From: Neckera pumila
Taxonomy: Eukaryota; Streptophyta; Bryopsida; Hypnales; Neckeraceae
Assembly (NCBI GenBank): GCA_963969595.1
Contig: OZ018412.1
Coordinates: 1,304,501-1,368,500 of the forward strand
Direction: 5' to 3'
DNA length: 64,000 nt
Of the stretch, positions 12,063 to 23,320 are shown in pieces. The number at the start of each line of letters is the position of its first letter. The stretch's first letter is position 1. The translations under genes and the position numbers were made by a program. The notes below the pieces were generated by a model, which saw nothing but the letters and a program-made list of their open reading frames with translations, did no database searches and was not told the DNA's origin.

Positions 12063-12082
12063 CAACGGGAGATATCCCGTTG
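12063..12082 (+). repeat. Palindromic repeat inside a coding exon (second)
   Basis: CAACGGGAGATATCCCGTTG has perfect outer arms and is in the same reading frame as the copy at 11979, giving TGDIPL. Confidence 0.8.
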
Positions 12083-12509
12083 CCTGAGACACCTGTTGTT
12101 CCACCATTCGCGGAAATGGTGAATACCATTATGGCGGATACAATGGCGGACCTCACGTAAATGAGTCTGGATGCGGCTGAACCGAAGGTGAATCCAATGA
12201 TTGCTGTCCCACACTCGGGACGTACGCATGCTGACATGGTTTCCTTGAAGAGTAGGTTTAAGGATCTTTTGAATTTGCTAGCTTTTCATGCTAGACAGAC
12301 GTGCCATTTGGCGAATAACAGCCGGTCCAAGTTTTTGGCCGTCTGGGAGGCGCACTCATTTCTTTATCGCGACATTTTTCAGATAGCCTTTGACAATGGA
12401 CCGGTGGAAACAGAGGAAAGGGCCAAAGGACACGGAGGTCGAAGGTGGGCAAAAGTCGGGGAAGCAAAAGGGGCGAGGAAGGAAGAAGCCGTTGTGAGAG
12501 GTACTTCAT

Positions 12510-12797
12510 GTGACACCTTCCGTATTTCTAAGGGTTTCATTGAAGTTTCTTTTGCTTTTTCATGGACTTGTCTCTAATTGGGCTTTGCTGTACTTGTCTG
12601 CAAATTCTGATGGACCTTCAACGACGCAACCAAGCACATTGGAAAAGGTAGCTCGGCGAAAGTATTCTATAGTCCTTGACTTGAATGGAGTGCTTCTTCA
12701 CAGGTCATACGAGCGTAATAATCCCCATATTGAGCGTCGCCCGGGTGTCACCATGTTTCTTAATTGGCTGCGTTGTAGAGCGAATATTGCATTCTAG
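12510..12797 (+). pseudogene. HAD phosphatase (NLI/FCP1-like), N-terminal half
   Basis: The frame gives ARRKYSIVLDLNGVLLHR, then ERRPGVTMFLNWL and NIAF followed by TAG at 12795-12797. HAD motif I appears as DLNGVL (as in plant NLI-interacting-factor-like proteins, where the second Asp of DxDxT is Asn), followed by the RPGV signature. Family members continue I-x-F/V-W-S-S, and the bases after the stop read AGC AGT (Ser-Ser), so the TAG most likely replaces the conserved TGG (Trp). The first exon boundary is uncertain; the coding part probably starts near 12580. The second half lies at 16586-17194, across an inserted retroelement. Whether this belongs to the same transcription unit as 7741-12497 cannot be decided. 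Confidence 0.65.
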
Positions 12798-12829
12798 AGC
12801 AGTGTTATGTTGGAACATAAAAATCTACT

Positions 12830-15800
12830 TTTACTATATTAAAATATAAATGAAGGAATAATATTCTTCTTAGCAGTAAATTTTTTTGATTTAAAAATAG
12901 TTATAGACCATCTAATGTTTAGAATCGGAAACCGAAAATGGACTGATCAGGAATCAATGTAAAGGCTAACTGAATATACCGGAAACAAGGAACCGGAGTT
13001 CAAGTTAGCCTAGATCGGGTCAGGAAAGGAGTAACAGGAACCGGCATCCAACGGTGACCTACTTAACCCTAGGAAAATACGGAAACGTTTTAATCATTAA
13101 TTAACGGGAATCCTAAACAGGCAGGTTTAACGGGCAAAGCCTGGATTAGGGGAATCATTAAGAGAAGCTGGGATTGGCTCTCTTAGATCCTATCTGTCCA
13201 GAGACTGGTCACTTACAATTTCCTGCCCTGACGGAAAATTGTACAACGTGCACGACTACTGGTTTCCGGTCTGAGCGGCAGTATTGGGTTTTGAGTTGAC
13301 AGACTGTAGATGAGAGTGCTTGAGGGACATTGAGCGCGAGAGAGAATTCTGTTAGCATCCGAGCTTAGAGTTAGTACTTGCCCAGCTGAAAGGGGAGAGA
13401 GAGAGTGAGCTGTGAGGACTACTTGTTTTATCGATTCCCGACAGTAGACCGGCTGCATCCGAACAACAGGAGATATGGCCGCAAGTCAAAGCGGGGGAGC
13501 GACCATCTCGCTCCGGTACGTGACGCCGCGATTACCCAAGGACAACAAAGAGATGGCGGAGCTGAAGGAGGACTTGGAGCAAATAGAGTGCGCCGGATTC
13601 CTGATCAGACCGTGGGATTTCCGAAGTGAAGCAGTAGTGGCGGATATGAGTTCTGGAGCGCCGACTCGCGCCACGACTACAATCCGTGTGAAGCCCAAGC
13701 AGTGGACGGCGGAGTTGTGGAGAAAGGTCTACGTGTTTGACCGAGACGGCGAAGGAAGCGCATTCCGGAAGCACCAGTACACAGTGGGTAAGTTTTAGAA
13801 CCCCATTAGCAAGAAAGACGGGTTTGCGGTTACGGATTGCATTAATCAGAGAGAGAGACGTTTGTTACAATATGTCTTGGCCATTCTTAACCCGGAAAGG
13901 CCAAGCCGGGTTTCTCTGACATTAGCCAACACAGTATTCGACGCATTGTCAGGAGACCAGAAAGTAGATTGGGGTTTGGTCATCCAGGACCAAGTGCTGA
14001 AAATGGTCAATAATGTAGGAAAGGCTAAGCCTTCCGCCATCTGTCCATTCCTTTATCACCTGTATCATTCTGAGGAGGTGATGACAAAAGAGGAAGAGGT
14101 AGAGTATGAGGCCGCTGCAGCACTGGTAGAATTTGAAGTTCCAGACTTAGATCCTGAGACCGGAAACGAGGAAGAGTCCTCCGATGAGGGCAATAATGAG
14201 GATGAGCAGAGCGAGTCTGAGGACAATGAGGACAAGAATGAGGGTGATGATAAGGGTGAGGAAACGAGAGGAAAGGATCAGGTAGAGAGAGAGTAAACTA
14301 AGGATACCGATCCGGTCTGGAGAGACGAGCCGCTAGAAAGAATCACCGGAGATTTGAGCAACTTCAGGAAACGATACGCGGTAGTACGAGGTGCGATGCA
14401 GACCATCTGTACCACAGTGGGCGCCGCCCACCCAGCTGAAGCCTTAACCCGGGTAATACGGCTTACCCGAGAGAAGGAGAAGAATGAAAGCAAGGAGGAA
14501 TTGGCAAAGCTTTCCGGCCAAGTAGCCACTCTTAAACAGGAGTTGCGCCAGAAAACAGAAGAGGTGGAGAAGGAGAAAACGTTCTCCAAATAAACGCAAG
14601 ATACCATTTCCCAAATCCGGGAATTCATCACCCATCCGGGTGAAGTTATCAACAAGGCTAACTTGTTTGACCAACAAGTGATGGTGGAGGGACGACAGCT
14701 GCATCAGAAGCTCATACTGGCGATGATAACTTTTCACAAGAGGATGGAGTCTACATTGGAGCAGCTGCGAGAAGTGATGCGCGAGGTAAATCCTCAAAGT
14801 GATCCTGCATTGAGACCGGAACCAAATCACGAATCAGTTCAGCATTCAGCAGCAGAGGACAAGGGTAAAGGTGAGACTTCTCACGAGCAACCAACCTTAC
14901 CTGTACCCGAGGAGCAGCAGGAAGCCAAGACAAGTCAAGTGCAATAGACTGAGGTGGAGAGCACCAAAGTCACCGACCCAGGTCCGGAGGATGATGATTT
15001 GGAGATTACAAAGGTGACGGGACCTGATCCAGCAAAGGCACAGAGACCAGAACCGGCAATTGGACGAGGAGGGTTCATTCCAGAGGAGAGTGCCAAGACG
15101 AAGCAGATCAGCACCCTCTCACCCTCCAAGTCTTCTCCCAAGACTCCCAGAAAGAAGGTGCAGTTTGGAAATGCAGAGAAGATAACGACCCTGATGCAGT
15201 CTGTAGTGAAGACAGAGTTTGGAGCCGGTCGCGGCATTTCATCCGGCTCACCAAGTAGTGGTCTAATCAGAAAACCGATTGGAGGAGAGGCAACACCTCA
15301 GAGTAAGGTGGCAAGGCCTGCTTCCGTCCCGCATAAGAGAAAGGTTCCCGAGCCACCGTCGGCCAAGAAGAAATTCACCAAAGCTCAAGAAGAGGAGGAA
15401 GAAGAAGAGAATTCCGACTATGACAAAGAGGAATCCGGGTCCGACCAGGATTCTGAACCTTATTCGAATCTCGATCAGGCCTTGGCAGAGACGCAAGCGA
15501 CGAAGGTGAAGGCAGCTAGAGAGAAGGCTAAAGTCCGGTCTAAACAAATGGCCAGGCAACAGACCGGAAAGAAGCCCTTGACCCGGAAGGGACCAGCAAA
15601 GGCGGGGTTTTCTCCAGTTAAGAAGATTAGAAAGTAGGTGAAGATTCTGGCAGTGATTGTAGGGTTGCATGTCTAATTTTGACAAGTAGATGTGTAGGAA
15701 TATTTTTAGTTTAGAAGGAGTTAGGACTCAAGTTGATTCCGGATTTTTAGGATCTAAGATCTACTTTTCGTGGAAGCTTTTTGACTATAGCTTAAGTTAC

Positions 15801-16570
15801 CTAAATTTGATAGGAAGTTAGGAATGAAACGTGTCATTCCTTTAGCTGTTTTTGGCCTTAGGCGCTTTTTGAGTTTGAAGGGTAGTTTAGTATTTAAAGG
15901 CGGATTTTAGGTTTGATCTGGGTAGCACTTTTCATACTTTGTATTCCCAGTTTTCTGCAAATGCCATTGGAGTCTTCCAATTCACAATTGTGAGTTGTAC
16001 CTTTTAGCACTTGTCCGTGTTATCGTGAGAGCAGTGAGATCGTACAGATTTGGGTAAGGAGGAAGTGATACCCGGATACAGGAAGTATCCGGTGCCTAGA
16101 GGGATTGCGTGTTAGACAGGATACCACAGGATTTCCTTGCGAGGATTAGAGCTGGCTTTTGTCAAGAAGCTGCTTTTATCAAGAAGTATTGTAGCTCTCT
16201 TGTGTTTTCTTGACGCCCCTTCTCTACCTAGGCTGTGGATTGTCCTGTAGTCTGTCATTGTAGTAATTATTAGGAGAATCCAGACTTTCTTGCGTGACCT
16301 GCTAACCTGCGTAGCCCATCCAGTCTAGTTGTAAGGAAGGTCTCTTTCTTGTTGTTCTTGTCAAAGTTTTCTTTTCAAGTTTATATCGTGGATCTTCTGA
16401 CACGTTAAAACTCGGAGGGTAGGAGTTAAGCTTCCTTCCTGAAGCCCAAAGTTGCAGATCCCTCTTGGTCCAGAGGTTAAACTCGAACTTATTACATATA
16501 GTTACATACACTAGACCGGATATATAATTGGGAAAGGAGTTTCCAGTTCTGGATTACTGGAATAGGATCC
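12830..16570 (+). mobile_element. Gag-like retroelement inserted in the HAD gene
   Basis: The two HAD halves are separated by about 3.8 kb that has its own base composition, a single long gag-like frame (13475-15637), and none of the palindromes that fill the flanking sequence. I found no convincing long terminal repeats, primer-binding site or reverse transcriptase. A TATA-like TATTTAAA near 15890 and stem-like CCGGATAC..GTATCCGG near 16070-16092 lie downstream of the frame. Ends are approximate. It may be a non-autonomous gag-only element or a plant transposon-protein relic in an intron. Confidence 0.45.
13475..15637 (+). pseudogene. Gag-like / plant transposon protein, one frame with four stops
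   Basis: A single 721-codon frame begins with ATG GCC GCA at 13475 and ends with TAG at 15637. It is interrupted only at 13796-13798 (TAG), 14294-14296 (TAA), 14591-14593 (TAA) and 14945-14947 (TAG), with no frame change. All four fit C-to-T change of CAG or CAA. The N-terminal part has RPWDFRSEAVV and KVDWGLVIQDQVL..ICPFLYHLYH, which resembles the helical gag-like domain of plant putative transposon proteins. An acidic stretch, a coiled-coil-like region (EKEKNESKEELAKLSGQV) and a Lys/Pro-rich acidic-basic tail follow. No protease, RT or integrase is visible. It could also be a host gene of that family. Confidence 0.5.
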
Positions 16571-16585
16571 GGTCTAGACTAGTAC

Positions 16586-17194
16586 TTGGGGTTTGTTTGG
16601 GAATATCAACTCACTTCATTCCGGCCATTTAGGAGAATTACACCGAGATGTTTACAGAACGATACACGAGTCACTTTAGGGTCCATTAAGGCCTTAGAGA
16701 AGGATTTTGTGCTTTCTGTGCTACGACATGTTACTCCAAAGAACATGGACAATTTGTTGGACATTGTCCTCACAGATTGTTCCTTTGGCCGTCGAGATGT
16801 CATTTGTCTTTGTCAAGGGGCATGCACAAAGTCCACGTACAGGGTCCCATTTGCACCCAATAAGCCGATCTTCCTGAAAGATCTGATGACATTTGCGAAC
16901 ATGGCCAGTTTGTCCACATTAGATAACATTCTTTTCATTGACGACAGTCCAGAAAAGAACATCTTAAACGATGCTTATAATGCTGTTTTTCCTCAGTCCT
17001 TTCGCGATGAGCTGCTCGACAATTACCTCTGCATGCAGTTGATGCCGTGGTTTGATGGCTTCTTTTTTTTGAATGAAGTGGTGCCAGTGTATGTGAAGGT
17101 GAATCCCTTCCTGGTGGGCAAAATGCAGTGGAACAAGATTCCACATTGGGCTGGGGAATCATTACCGGAATACAGTGTCGTTGATTCCTGTTGA
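16586..17194 (+). pseudogene. HAD phosphatase (NLI/FCP1-like), C-terminal half
   Basis: The frame includes KNMDNLLDIVLTDCSF, ACTKSTYRVPF, KPIFLKDLM and LDNILFIDDSPEKNILN, then FPQSF and LMPWFDGF, ending at TGA 17192-17194. The KPxxLKDL and DDSP motifs, with the conserved Asp pair and Pro, are HAD motifs III and IV of the NLI-interacting-factor/FCP1-like group. Real coding probably starts inside the open frame, after an acceptor such as CCTTAG at about 16697. A palindrome follows the stop at 17205-17224. Together with 12510-12797 this makes a nearly complete but broken phosphatase domain. Confidence 0.65.
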
Positions 17195-17204
17195 CATGGG
17201 GCTT

Positions 17205-17224
17205 CATCGGAATATTTCCCGTTG
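17205..17224. repeat. Palindromic repeat after the HAD stop codon
   Basis: CATCGGAATATTTCCCGTTG, an imperfect family member. Confidence 0.7.
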
Positions 17225-17738
17225 CTGGAGACGACAGTTTCTTGGAATGATGTTTCATAATCCTCTGATTACAAATTGTAATTTTAATTCTAAATGCTGT
17301 TGTAAATTCTTGATCAGACATTTCTCTGAACCTGTAATTGTCAAATAGTCAATACATTAGCAAATATGGATCATGTTTGAAGTGATACTTCTTGACAATT
17401 CATTGCATATGCACACTCAAGTTGTTCTTTCATGGTTCCTTGTTTACACCCAACATGAATTCTATGTGAGTTGTGATCCTGTATTTGCTTTTCAATTATT
17501 GGTCACATGCATAATTTTTGAGCTTCCCCGTCATTTTTTAGTTGTCCCGGTATTCCTTGGCAAGGACTCGCGACCATGATTGTACTTGTAGCTTGTAGTT
17601 CAAATGCAAGATAATTATTGCATCTCATGCTTGTTGAGTTCCGTCTATCTTAAGTTACCGCATTACAAATTCGTAGGCACACTTCCATGTCATCGGTATC
17701 CAGTTTGTATACAATAATGTAAGAGTGTATTTCTACTA

Positions 17739-18110
17739 TATTGGGAGATCTCTCAATGGGCAGGGGTTCTCCGTCAAGTTCTGTGTCCATTTGAACCTCT
17801 TGAGATCTACCATTTACAAGATCTGCTTAATGTGAGTGTCCCTTTTAAGCTTACCGGGAGATCTTTTGTTGTTTAGCGGTTCTCAGTGAAGTGGCTACCC
17901 ATTCTTAATTCAATGGGAGATCTTTACTTATTTACTTCTTCTCAGTGTAGTGATTGTCCGTAATAAATCATAGGGATACCTCTCATTGTTTACTAGCTCT
18001 AAGTGAAGTGACTGTCCATTCTAAATTCATCGGGACACCTCCCGTTCTTTGAAGGTTCTCAATACAGTAAGTCCCCTTTGGAATAACATCGGGAAATCTC
18101 CCGTTCTATA
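17739..18110. repeat. 59-bp tandem array built on the palindrome
   Basis: The GGG of each palindrome falls at 17743, 17856, 17915, 17973, 18032 and 18091: steps of 113 (two units), 59, 58, 59 and 59 bp. Units share a TTCTCAGTGAAGTGACTGTCC-like spacer followed by the GGGA..TCCCGTT block. Clear members are 18028-18047 and 18087-18106. The array ends about 60 bp before the acceptor of the exon at 18170. Confidence 0.8.
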
Positions 18111-18169
18111 GAAATTTTGTCCTCCTCTGTCTGACGAGTTAACTTCCTTGCTATGTTTTGATTGTGCAG

Positions 18170-18567
18170 AAGGCGGCTGTCGTTGTTCTTACAGGTGATT
18201 TATGCGTGGAGGGTGGTGTTCTGGATCTTCCGGAAATAATCGACGTTCCCTCTGGTTTCCATGACTTCCTTAATCAGTTGGTTGAACGGGCTCACTGTGG
18301 GTTGTATTCCTCTATGCATTTGTCTACTTTGGAGGTGCTTATGCGGCGTCTTCTCCTGCAAAAGATTTGGAAAGGAATTCATTTTTTTGCCAGTTCGAAC
18401 ATTCCTAACAAGAATAATTCTTATCCACACCGTGGGGCATTACTAAACCGGATCTTAGGTAGCCCTAGACTGCGCAACATTTTTTTGGATCAAACTATTG
18501 CAGTACTTCAGATAGATCCTCTTGAATGGCCACGTTCTCATTTGATAGGACCCTCTATAGACGTGAG
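18170..18567 (+). CDS. Unassigned exon downstream of the HAD relic
   Basis: An acceptor GATTGTGCAG is followed by an open, GC-balanced exon reading KAAVVVLTGDLCVEGGVLDL, then a Leu-rich helical segment (STLEVLMRRLLLQKIWK) and PRLRNIFLDQTIAVLQIDPL. A donor-like GTGATA follows near 18568; the open frame itself ends at 18586. No stop interrupts it. I do not recognise the domain. It may be the next exon of the HAD or region A gene, with the 59-bp array in the intervening intron. Confidence 0.4.
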
Positions 18568-18599
18568 GGTGATATTGATCTCCTGAAATTAGAAGATCC

Positions 18600-20373
18600 A
18601 TGGTATGAATGGAAGAAGCTACTTATAGTTGGGAATTCTGTTACGCATTAGTCAAGTTCAATAGTTTAGATACTATAGGGATTGCCTTTCTTTCTTTTCG
18701 TGGGCAACTTTTTGATTGTGACCTTCTTTATCGGTGTTAATAAAATGTGGTGGCCCATCTTCACCTTTTCTTTACTTTCAAGTTCCATTCCACCGTGCCA
18801 ACAGTCCTCTTGTATCGTAAGTTTGAATGCGGGAATTACACCGGGAGAATTCCGGATCTTTATTCTGCAGGGAGATACTAATGGGTTAGACAGTGCTTGC
18901 TTACCAGTCTTTGTAATAATCTAAGTTGAATGATATTTGTTTTCATTGTTTTCTTGCAACACTTTAGATCCCAAAGTCTGGGATATGCACTACAGCGGCA
19001 ACTTTCCCGATGAATCTTCTCTACTATTAGGTAGAATTAATGTACTATGGGTGAAATATCTTAGTTATTATGTTTCTTTGTCCTCTTCTTCGGTATGAAC
19101 ATGGTCTACTTCATTCTAATCTTCCCACTTTCATAGGCGTTACGGTCTTGAAAACCAATACAACGGGAGCTCTCCCAATGTAGTCTCCTAGGACATAGTC
19201 TAAAATTACTCCTAAAGTCCAAAAGTAGTTAATTATGGCATAAATGACAAGAATAGATAGTCCACAAGTTAAGTATATTAAACATACCCTAGCCAAACTC
19301 TATGTAGATGTTGAGGACCTTCTTCTGAAACATTACAAAGCACTAGAGGATCTCCAAACTAGAATTCAATTATAGTTTAGTTGTGTACAACCTCCATTAA
19401 GCCTCATTGTTGTACGTGGGCTCTTGGTAGTACAACAAGTAGCATAAACGCATAATGTTTTGCCTTCATTTTGTCAAAGATAACACCGGTGCACTTATCC
19501 CCTTTCTTAAAGAAGGAAAACATATGCACTTCAAAAGCGGCTTTCAATTGATTGGACATGTTGTTTAACTGTTTCATTTGTTAGTAAATATATAATAATT
19601 GCAAGCAATCAAATTACGTCAATTGAATACTAAGAACTTTGTTGTCATATTGAAGTCCTTTGCTTCTCTAAAAATGCTACCATGTTGTCTCTTTTTATTT
19701 TATTCTTGATTCTTTAATGGATTTTCTTGTCATTTTTTGGGTTTACATTCTGAAATTGTTAGACGACAATGTGAGTTAACTTCTGCAATACCAATGACAT
19801 GATTAGTATCAATTCCGCTAAATACTTCATTTATCTTTGCCTTGAAGATAACCTAGTGCATTGTATTACATTAGAATAGTCAATATAAGAATTTCAAGAC
19901 CCATTGGTTTAAAATATGAGACTTGCATGACCATGAGAATAAATTTTATTCTCAAATCAAGTATAACAATTTGAGAGGGACATTTATCGTGTATTGTCTT
20001 TTGCTAAAAACAGACTCATTTTTTCTCTTCATGGGTTCTTTGGAAACAACTAGTGGCCGCTTGTAGTTGATTTAGATGTTCTAGGAATTTATGATATGAC
20101 TCTTCTAGGTCAGTTGCGCATGGTCCAAATGATTTGTGGAGTTGTATAATTGTGAGATGTTCACCAACTTTAACAAATCCACAACCCACACAGAAGGCCT
20201 CTCATGTTTAGAGGTTAATTTTATATTACTTACTGCACTTCTATATCTAAAGGCTCTTAGAAGTTTGAATGTTATGTTGGCTGTTAATTATTATGAATTT
20301 GCCATTCTGAATCTCTTTTCAACTTTTAAGCGCCTCATTTACTAATCTATTGCAAGTGTCCTCCAAAGTGAGA
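18600..20373. other. No gene seen; two palindromic repeats
   Basis: AT-rich with no supportable exon. Palindromes lie at 18993-19012 and 19161-19180 (CAACGGGAGCTCTCCCAATG), the rightmost clear members of the family. Weaker GGGA-containing relics lie near 18830-18875. Confidence 0.5.
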
Positions 20374-22011
20374 CAAATATGAGAAAACTAATTTCATTTC
20401 TGAAAAGGTAGTACCAGTGAATCCTTCTGCATTCTTGCACTCCTTCCAAAACAGATTGGAGAAGTACAATCCAATAATTTACTACATAAAAAAAAGTTAC
20501 ATAGGAGATTCAAACACTTTTAAAAATTAAATACTATAATAAATCATAGAAGTGCTCACATTATCTAATAATAGCCCTCCTCAATGTATACAACAACAAA
20601 ATGATCTCAGGTTTAACAGAATCCTTACTTTGATCATTAAGGAGGTAGAAGAATAATTGAAATGCATCCTTGAACACTGGAAAACTATAACATGTTTTTT
20701 GAAGTTCATAAATGAAAGAAAGATAATACTTAATAAAGAAAATATGTGCAGTCACCATAAGAAAATCTGAAATAAAAATCTTGGAAAGAAACGTGGCTCC
20801 TCAAATGCTTTCGACTAAAAGCTGTTTTTGATACATTAAACCAAACAAAAGACCCGAGTATGTGTATAGTAGTTGCAGAAATGCTCAGCAACCTTAATCT
20901 TCAATTCCTGGAACCAGATTTTGGAAACCCTAAACCACCAAAATCTTCAACCCTCAACCCTAAATCCTAAACCTGATCCCTAATCCTAAACCCTAAACCC
21001 TAAGCACTGACCGTAAATCCTTTTTTTGGTTTGGATAATTAACAAAAATTTGGAGACAATTTTCTTAACCTCTAGTAAGCGTTCAAGTGACCATTTTATG
21101 GTCGCAGCACAACTTTAGCACAAATTTCTGGGCGAAATTTTTTTTTTCTTAAATTCTTTTTATTTTTTTCTTCAAAAGATTGGGTTGTTTAGCAATAATT
21201 CATATTCAAAACTCAGATTGCTACGGTCAAACAAAAATTAAAAGGGAAATAGCACAAAGTGTCTAGATTTGTCTAGTGTTGAAAAATGTACTATTTGGGG
21301 AAAGTATTGGTGTTCTCATTACTAGATCTCATGCATTTTTTCACGAATCAATAGAAACCACAATTTGACCAATCAAAAAACAATTCAAATGCTAAAAACA
21401 AAAATTGTATTTTTGATGATTTTTGAAGTTATATCTTCAAAATTCATTTTAGATAAATCTAAAAATAATTTTATAAATTTGATTGTACGGATGCTTTCTA
21501 TTTTTTGTGCTTTACATTATCCTCTTTAATGCAAACTTCAAAAAAGTTTTAGAACTTATATTTTATAACACATTTGTATTTTGTCCAAACCCCTTGGGCT
21601 TTTAGGGGTTAACAAAAGTTTAAAACTTATGAAGAAGGAAAAGAATAATAAAATGGAATTACATGCCGGTCATCTCTATAAACAAATATAAATATTTGTC
21701 TTTATAGATATTGAAAAAGATAAATTCTAATACTATGGTTTTAGATATTGTAATATGTATGGCAGTATGGACAAAGAAAAGATTTTCAACTTCCTTTTAT
21801 TTTTTGTCCCACCCACTCATCCATCTACTAAGCCTATGCTAAGTATGTTAGAATATATGTTCATATATTTGTCTTCATAGGTATTATAAAAGATAAATTA
21901 TAATACCATGGTTTTAGATACTGTAAAATGTATGGACAAACTAAGAAAAGATTTTCAACTTCCTTTTATTTTTTATCCCACCCACCTACTATGCCTATGC
22001 TAAGTATGTTA

Positions 22012-22047
<36 letters not shown>

Positions 22048-22526
22048 CTTTATACATACTGAAAAAGATAAATTATAATACAAGTATGGTTTTAGGTACT
22101 GTAAAATGTATGGACAAAGAAAAGATGTTCAACTTCCTTATATTTTTTGTACCACCCACCCACCCACTAAGCCGATACTAAGTATGTTAGAAGGGGATAC
22201 TGAAGATTTTAGTTTAATAGAAATCACACCAACTGAAGCCATGTAGCAACCAAAAATTAGTGAAGTTCACATTAATAAGTAAAACAAACCCAGTGACCCT
22301 AAACTGGAGTACATTTACAGTTGTTCCGAATATGTTAGAAAACCTTAATCTTGAACTCAATGAACCTGAAGGTCGAAACCCGAACCTTAAACTGGAAGTC
22401 TTGAAATCCTAAATCCTAACCCTAAATCCTAAACCCTAAACCCTAAACCCTAGCATTGAATGCGGGCAAGGCACATGGTATGGAATAATTAAGTGTATGG
22501 TAACTCTATTTTCTCCTATGAACTGA
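20374..22526 (-). repeat. Right inverted-repeat arm (R') of region A
   Basis: Reverse complement of 1276-3440, near-identical. Includes the mirrored telomere-like patches (20945-21004, 22394-22453), the threefold 165-bp repeat and the (AT)n run near 22014-22042. It abuts the left end of element X at 22527. Confidence 0.88.
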
Positions 22527-22596
22527 GTTGTCAGGACGTCCAGAGTCCGGGGACGCTGCCCCTGTAACGTTCTGTGACATTCACTTTTTACGTTTT

Positions 22597-23320
22597 TTAC
22601 CTACATGGTAAATTCCGCAACCGAAAACCCAACTGAAAAGCGGACTGACCGAAAACCCAACCGAAAATCCGACTGACCGAATACCCGACCGAAAACCCGA
22701 CCGACCGAATACCCGACCGAAAACCCGACCGAAAACCCGACCAACCAAAAAACACAACCGAACGACCAAAAAACACAACCGAACGACCGAAAAACACAAC
22801 CGAACGACCGAAAAACACAACCGAACGACCAAAAACCGGACCAACCGAATACCCGACCGAAATGTCGACCAAAAACTGGACCGACCGAATATCCCATCGA
22901 AAACCTGACCGAAACGGGACCGACCGAAAATGCGATCGCAGGACCGGAAACCTGATCGAAAAGCTGACCAAAACCTTCACCGACCCACTACCCGACCGCC
23001 AACCCGACCGAAATTTGGACCGGCCAAAAACCGGACCGACCGAAAATGCGACTGAAGGACAGAAAATCGGACCGAAAAACTGACCGAAACCTTGACCGAC
23101 CGAATACCCGATTGCCAACCCAATCGAAATTCGGACCGACCGAAAACCGGACCGATCGACCGAAAACCCGACCGATATTTGACCAAACAGCTGACCATCC
23201 AAAAACCCGTCCGAAAACCCGAATGAAAACCTGACCGACCGAAACCCGACCAAACGATCAGACGACCGGTGAGCCCAACCCCAACTCAAACCGCCTGGGC
23301 GACCGACCTGACCCAAACCC
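22597..23320 (-). repeat. GGTCGGGTTTTC minisatellite in left TIR (copy 2)
   Basis: The reverse-complement copy of 474-1197. The translated frames of the two are identical over 239 codons, which is unusual for an array that slips easily. Confidence 0.9.

Larger units (their letters stand above)
11567..12497 (+). pseudogene. Region A gene, part 4: C-terminal exon with two coded palindromes
   Basis: The exon starts after acceptor TCGCAG (11566), in phase with the acidic exon, and reads DETTWRRTPRSAEKIG onward. TAA at 12158-12160 interrupts the frame. Reading then continues in the same frame through SLKSRFKDLLNLLAFHARQ and FLAVWEAHSFLYRDIFQIAF. A possible frame change near 12400 would give a lysine/arginine-rich tail (QKSGKQKGRGRKKPL) ending at TGA 12495-12497. 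Without it the frame drifts to 12577. Two members of the palindrome family are translated here, giving the related peptides AAGDLPIPG and ATGDIPLPE. Function unknown. Confidence 0.5.

Noticed and set aside
7897..15637. A variant genetic code with TAA/TAG read as Gln
   Set aside because: The EXO84 gene uses CAA/CAG, ends at TGA and has no in-frame TAA or TAG in 750 codons; TGA also interrupts element frames. Deamination is simpler.
12830..16570. A complete LTR retrotransposon
   Set aside because: No repeated ends, primer-binding site, polypurine tract, protease, RT or integrase could be seen.
7011..18110. A CRISPR array made of the palindromes
   Set aside because: Spacing is irregular except in the 59-bp minisatellite, where spacers are similar to each other, and the window is eukaryotic.
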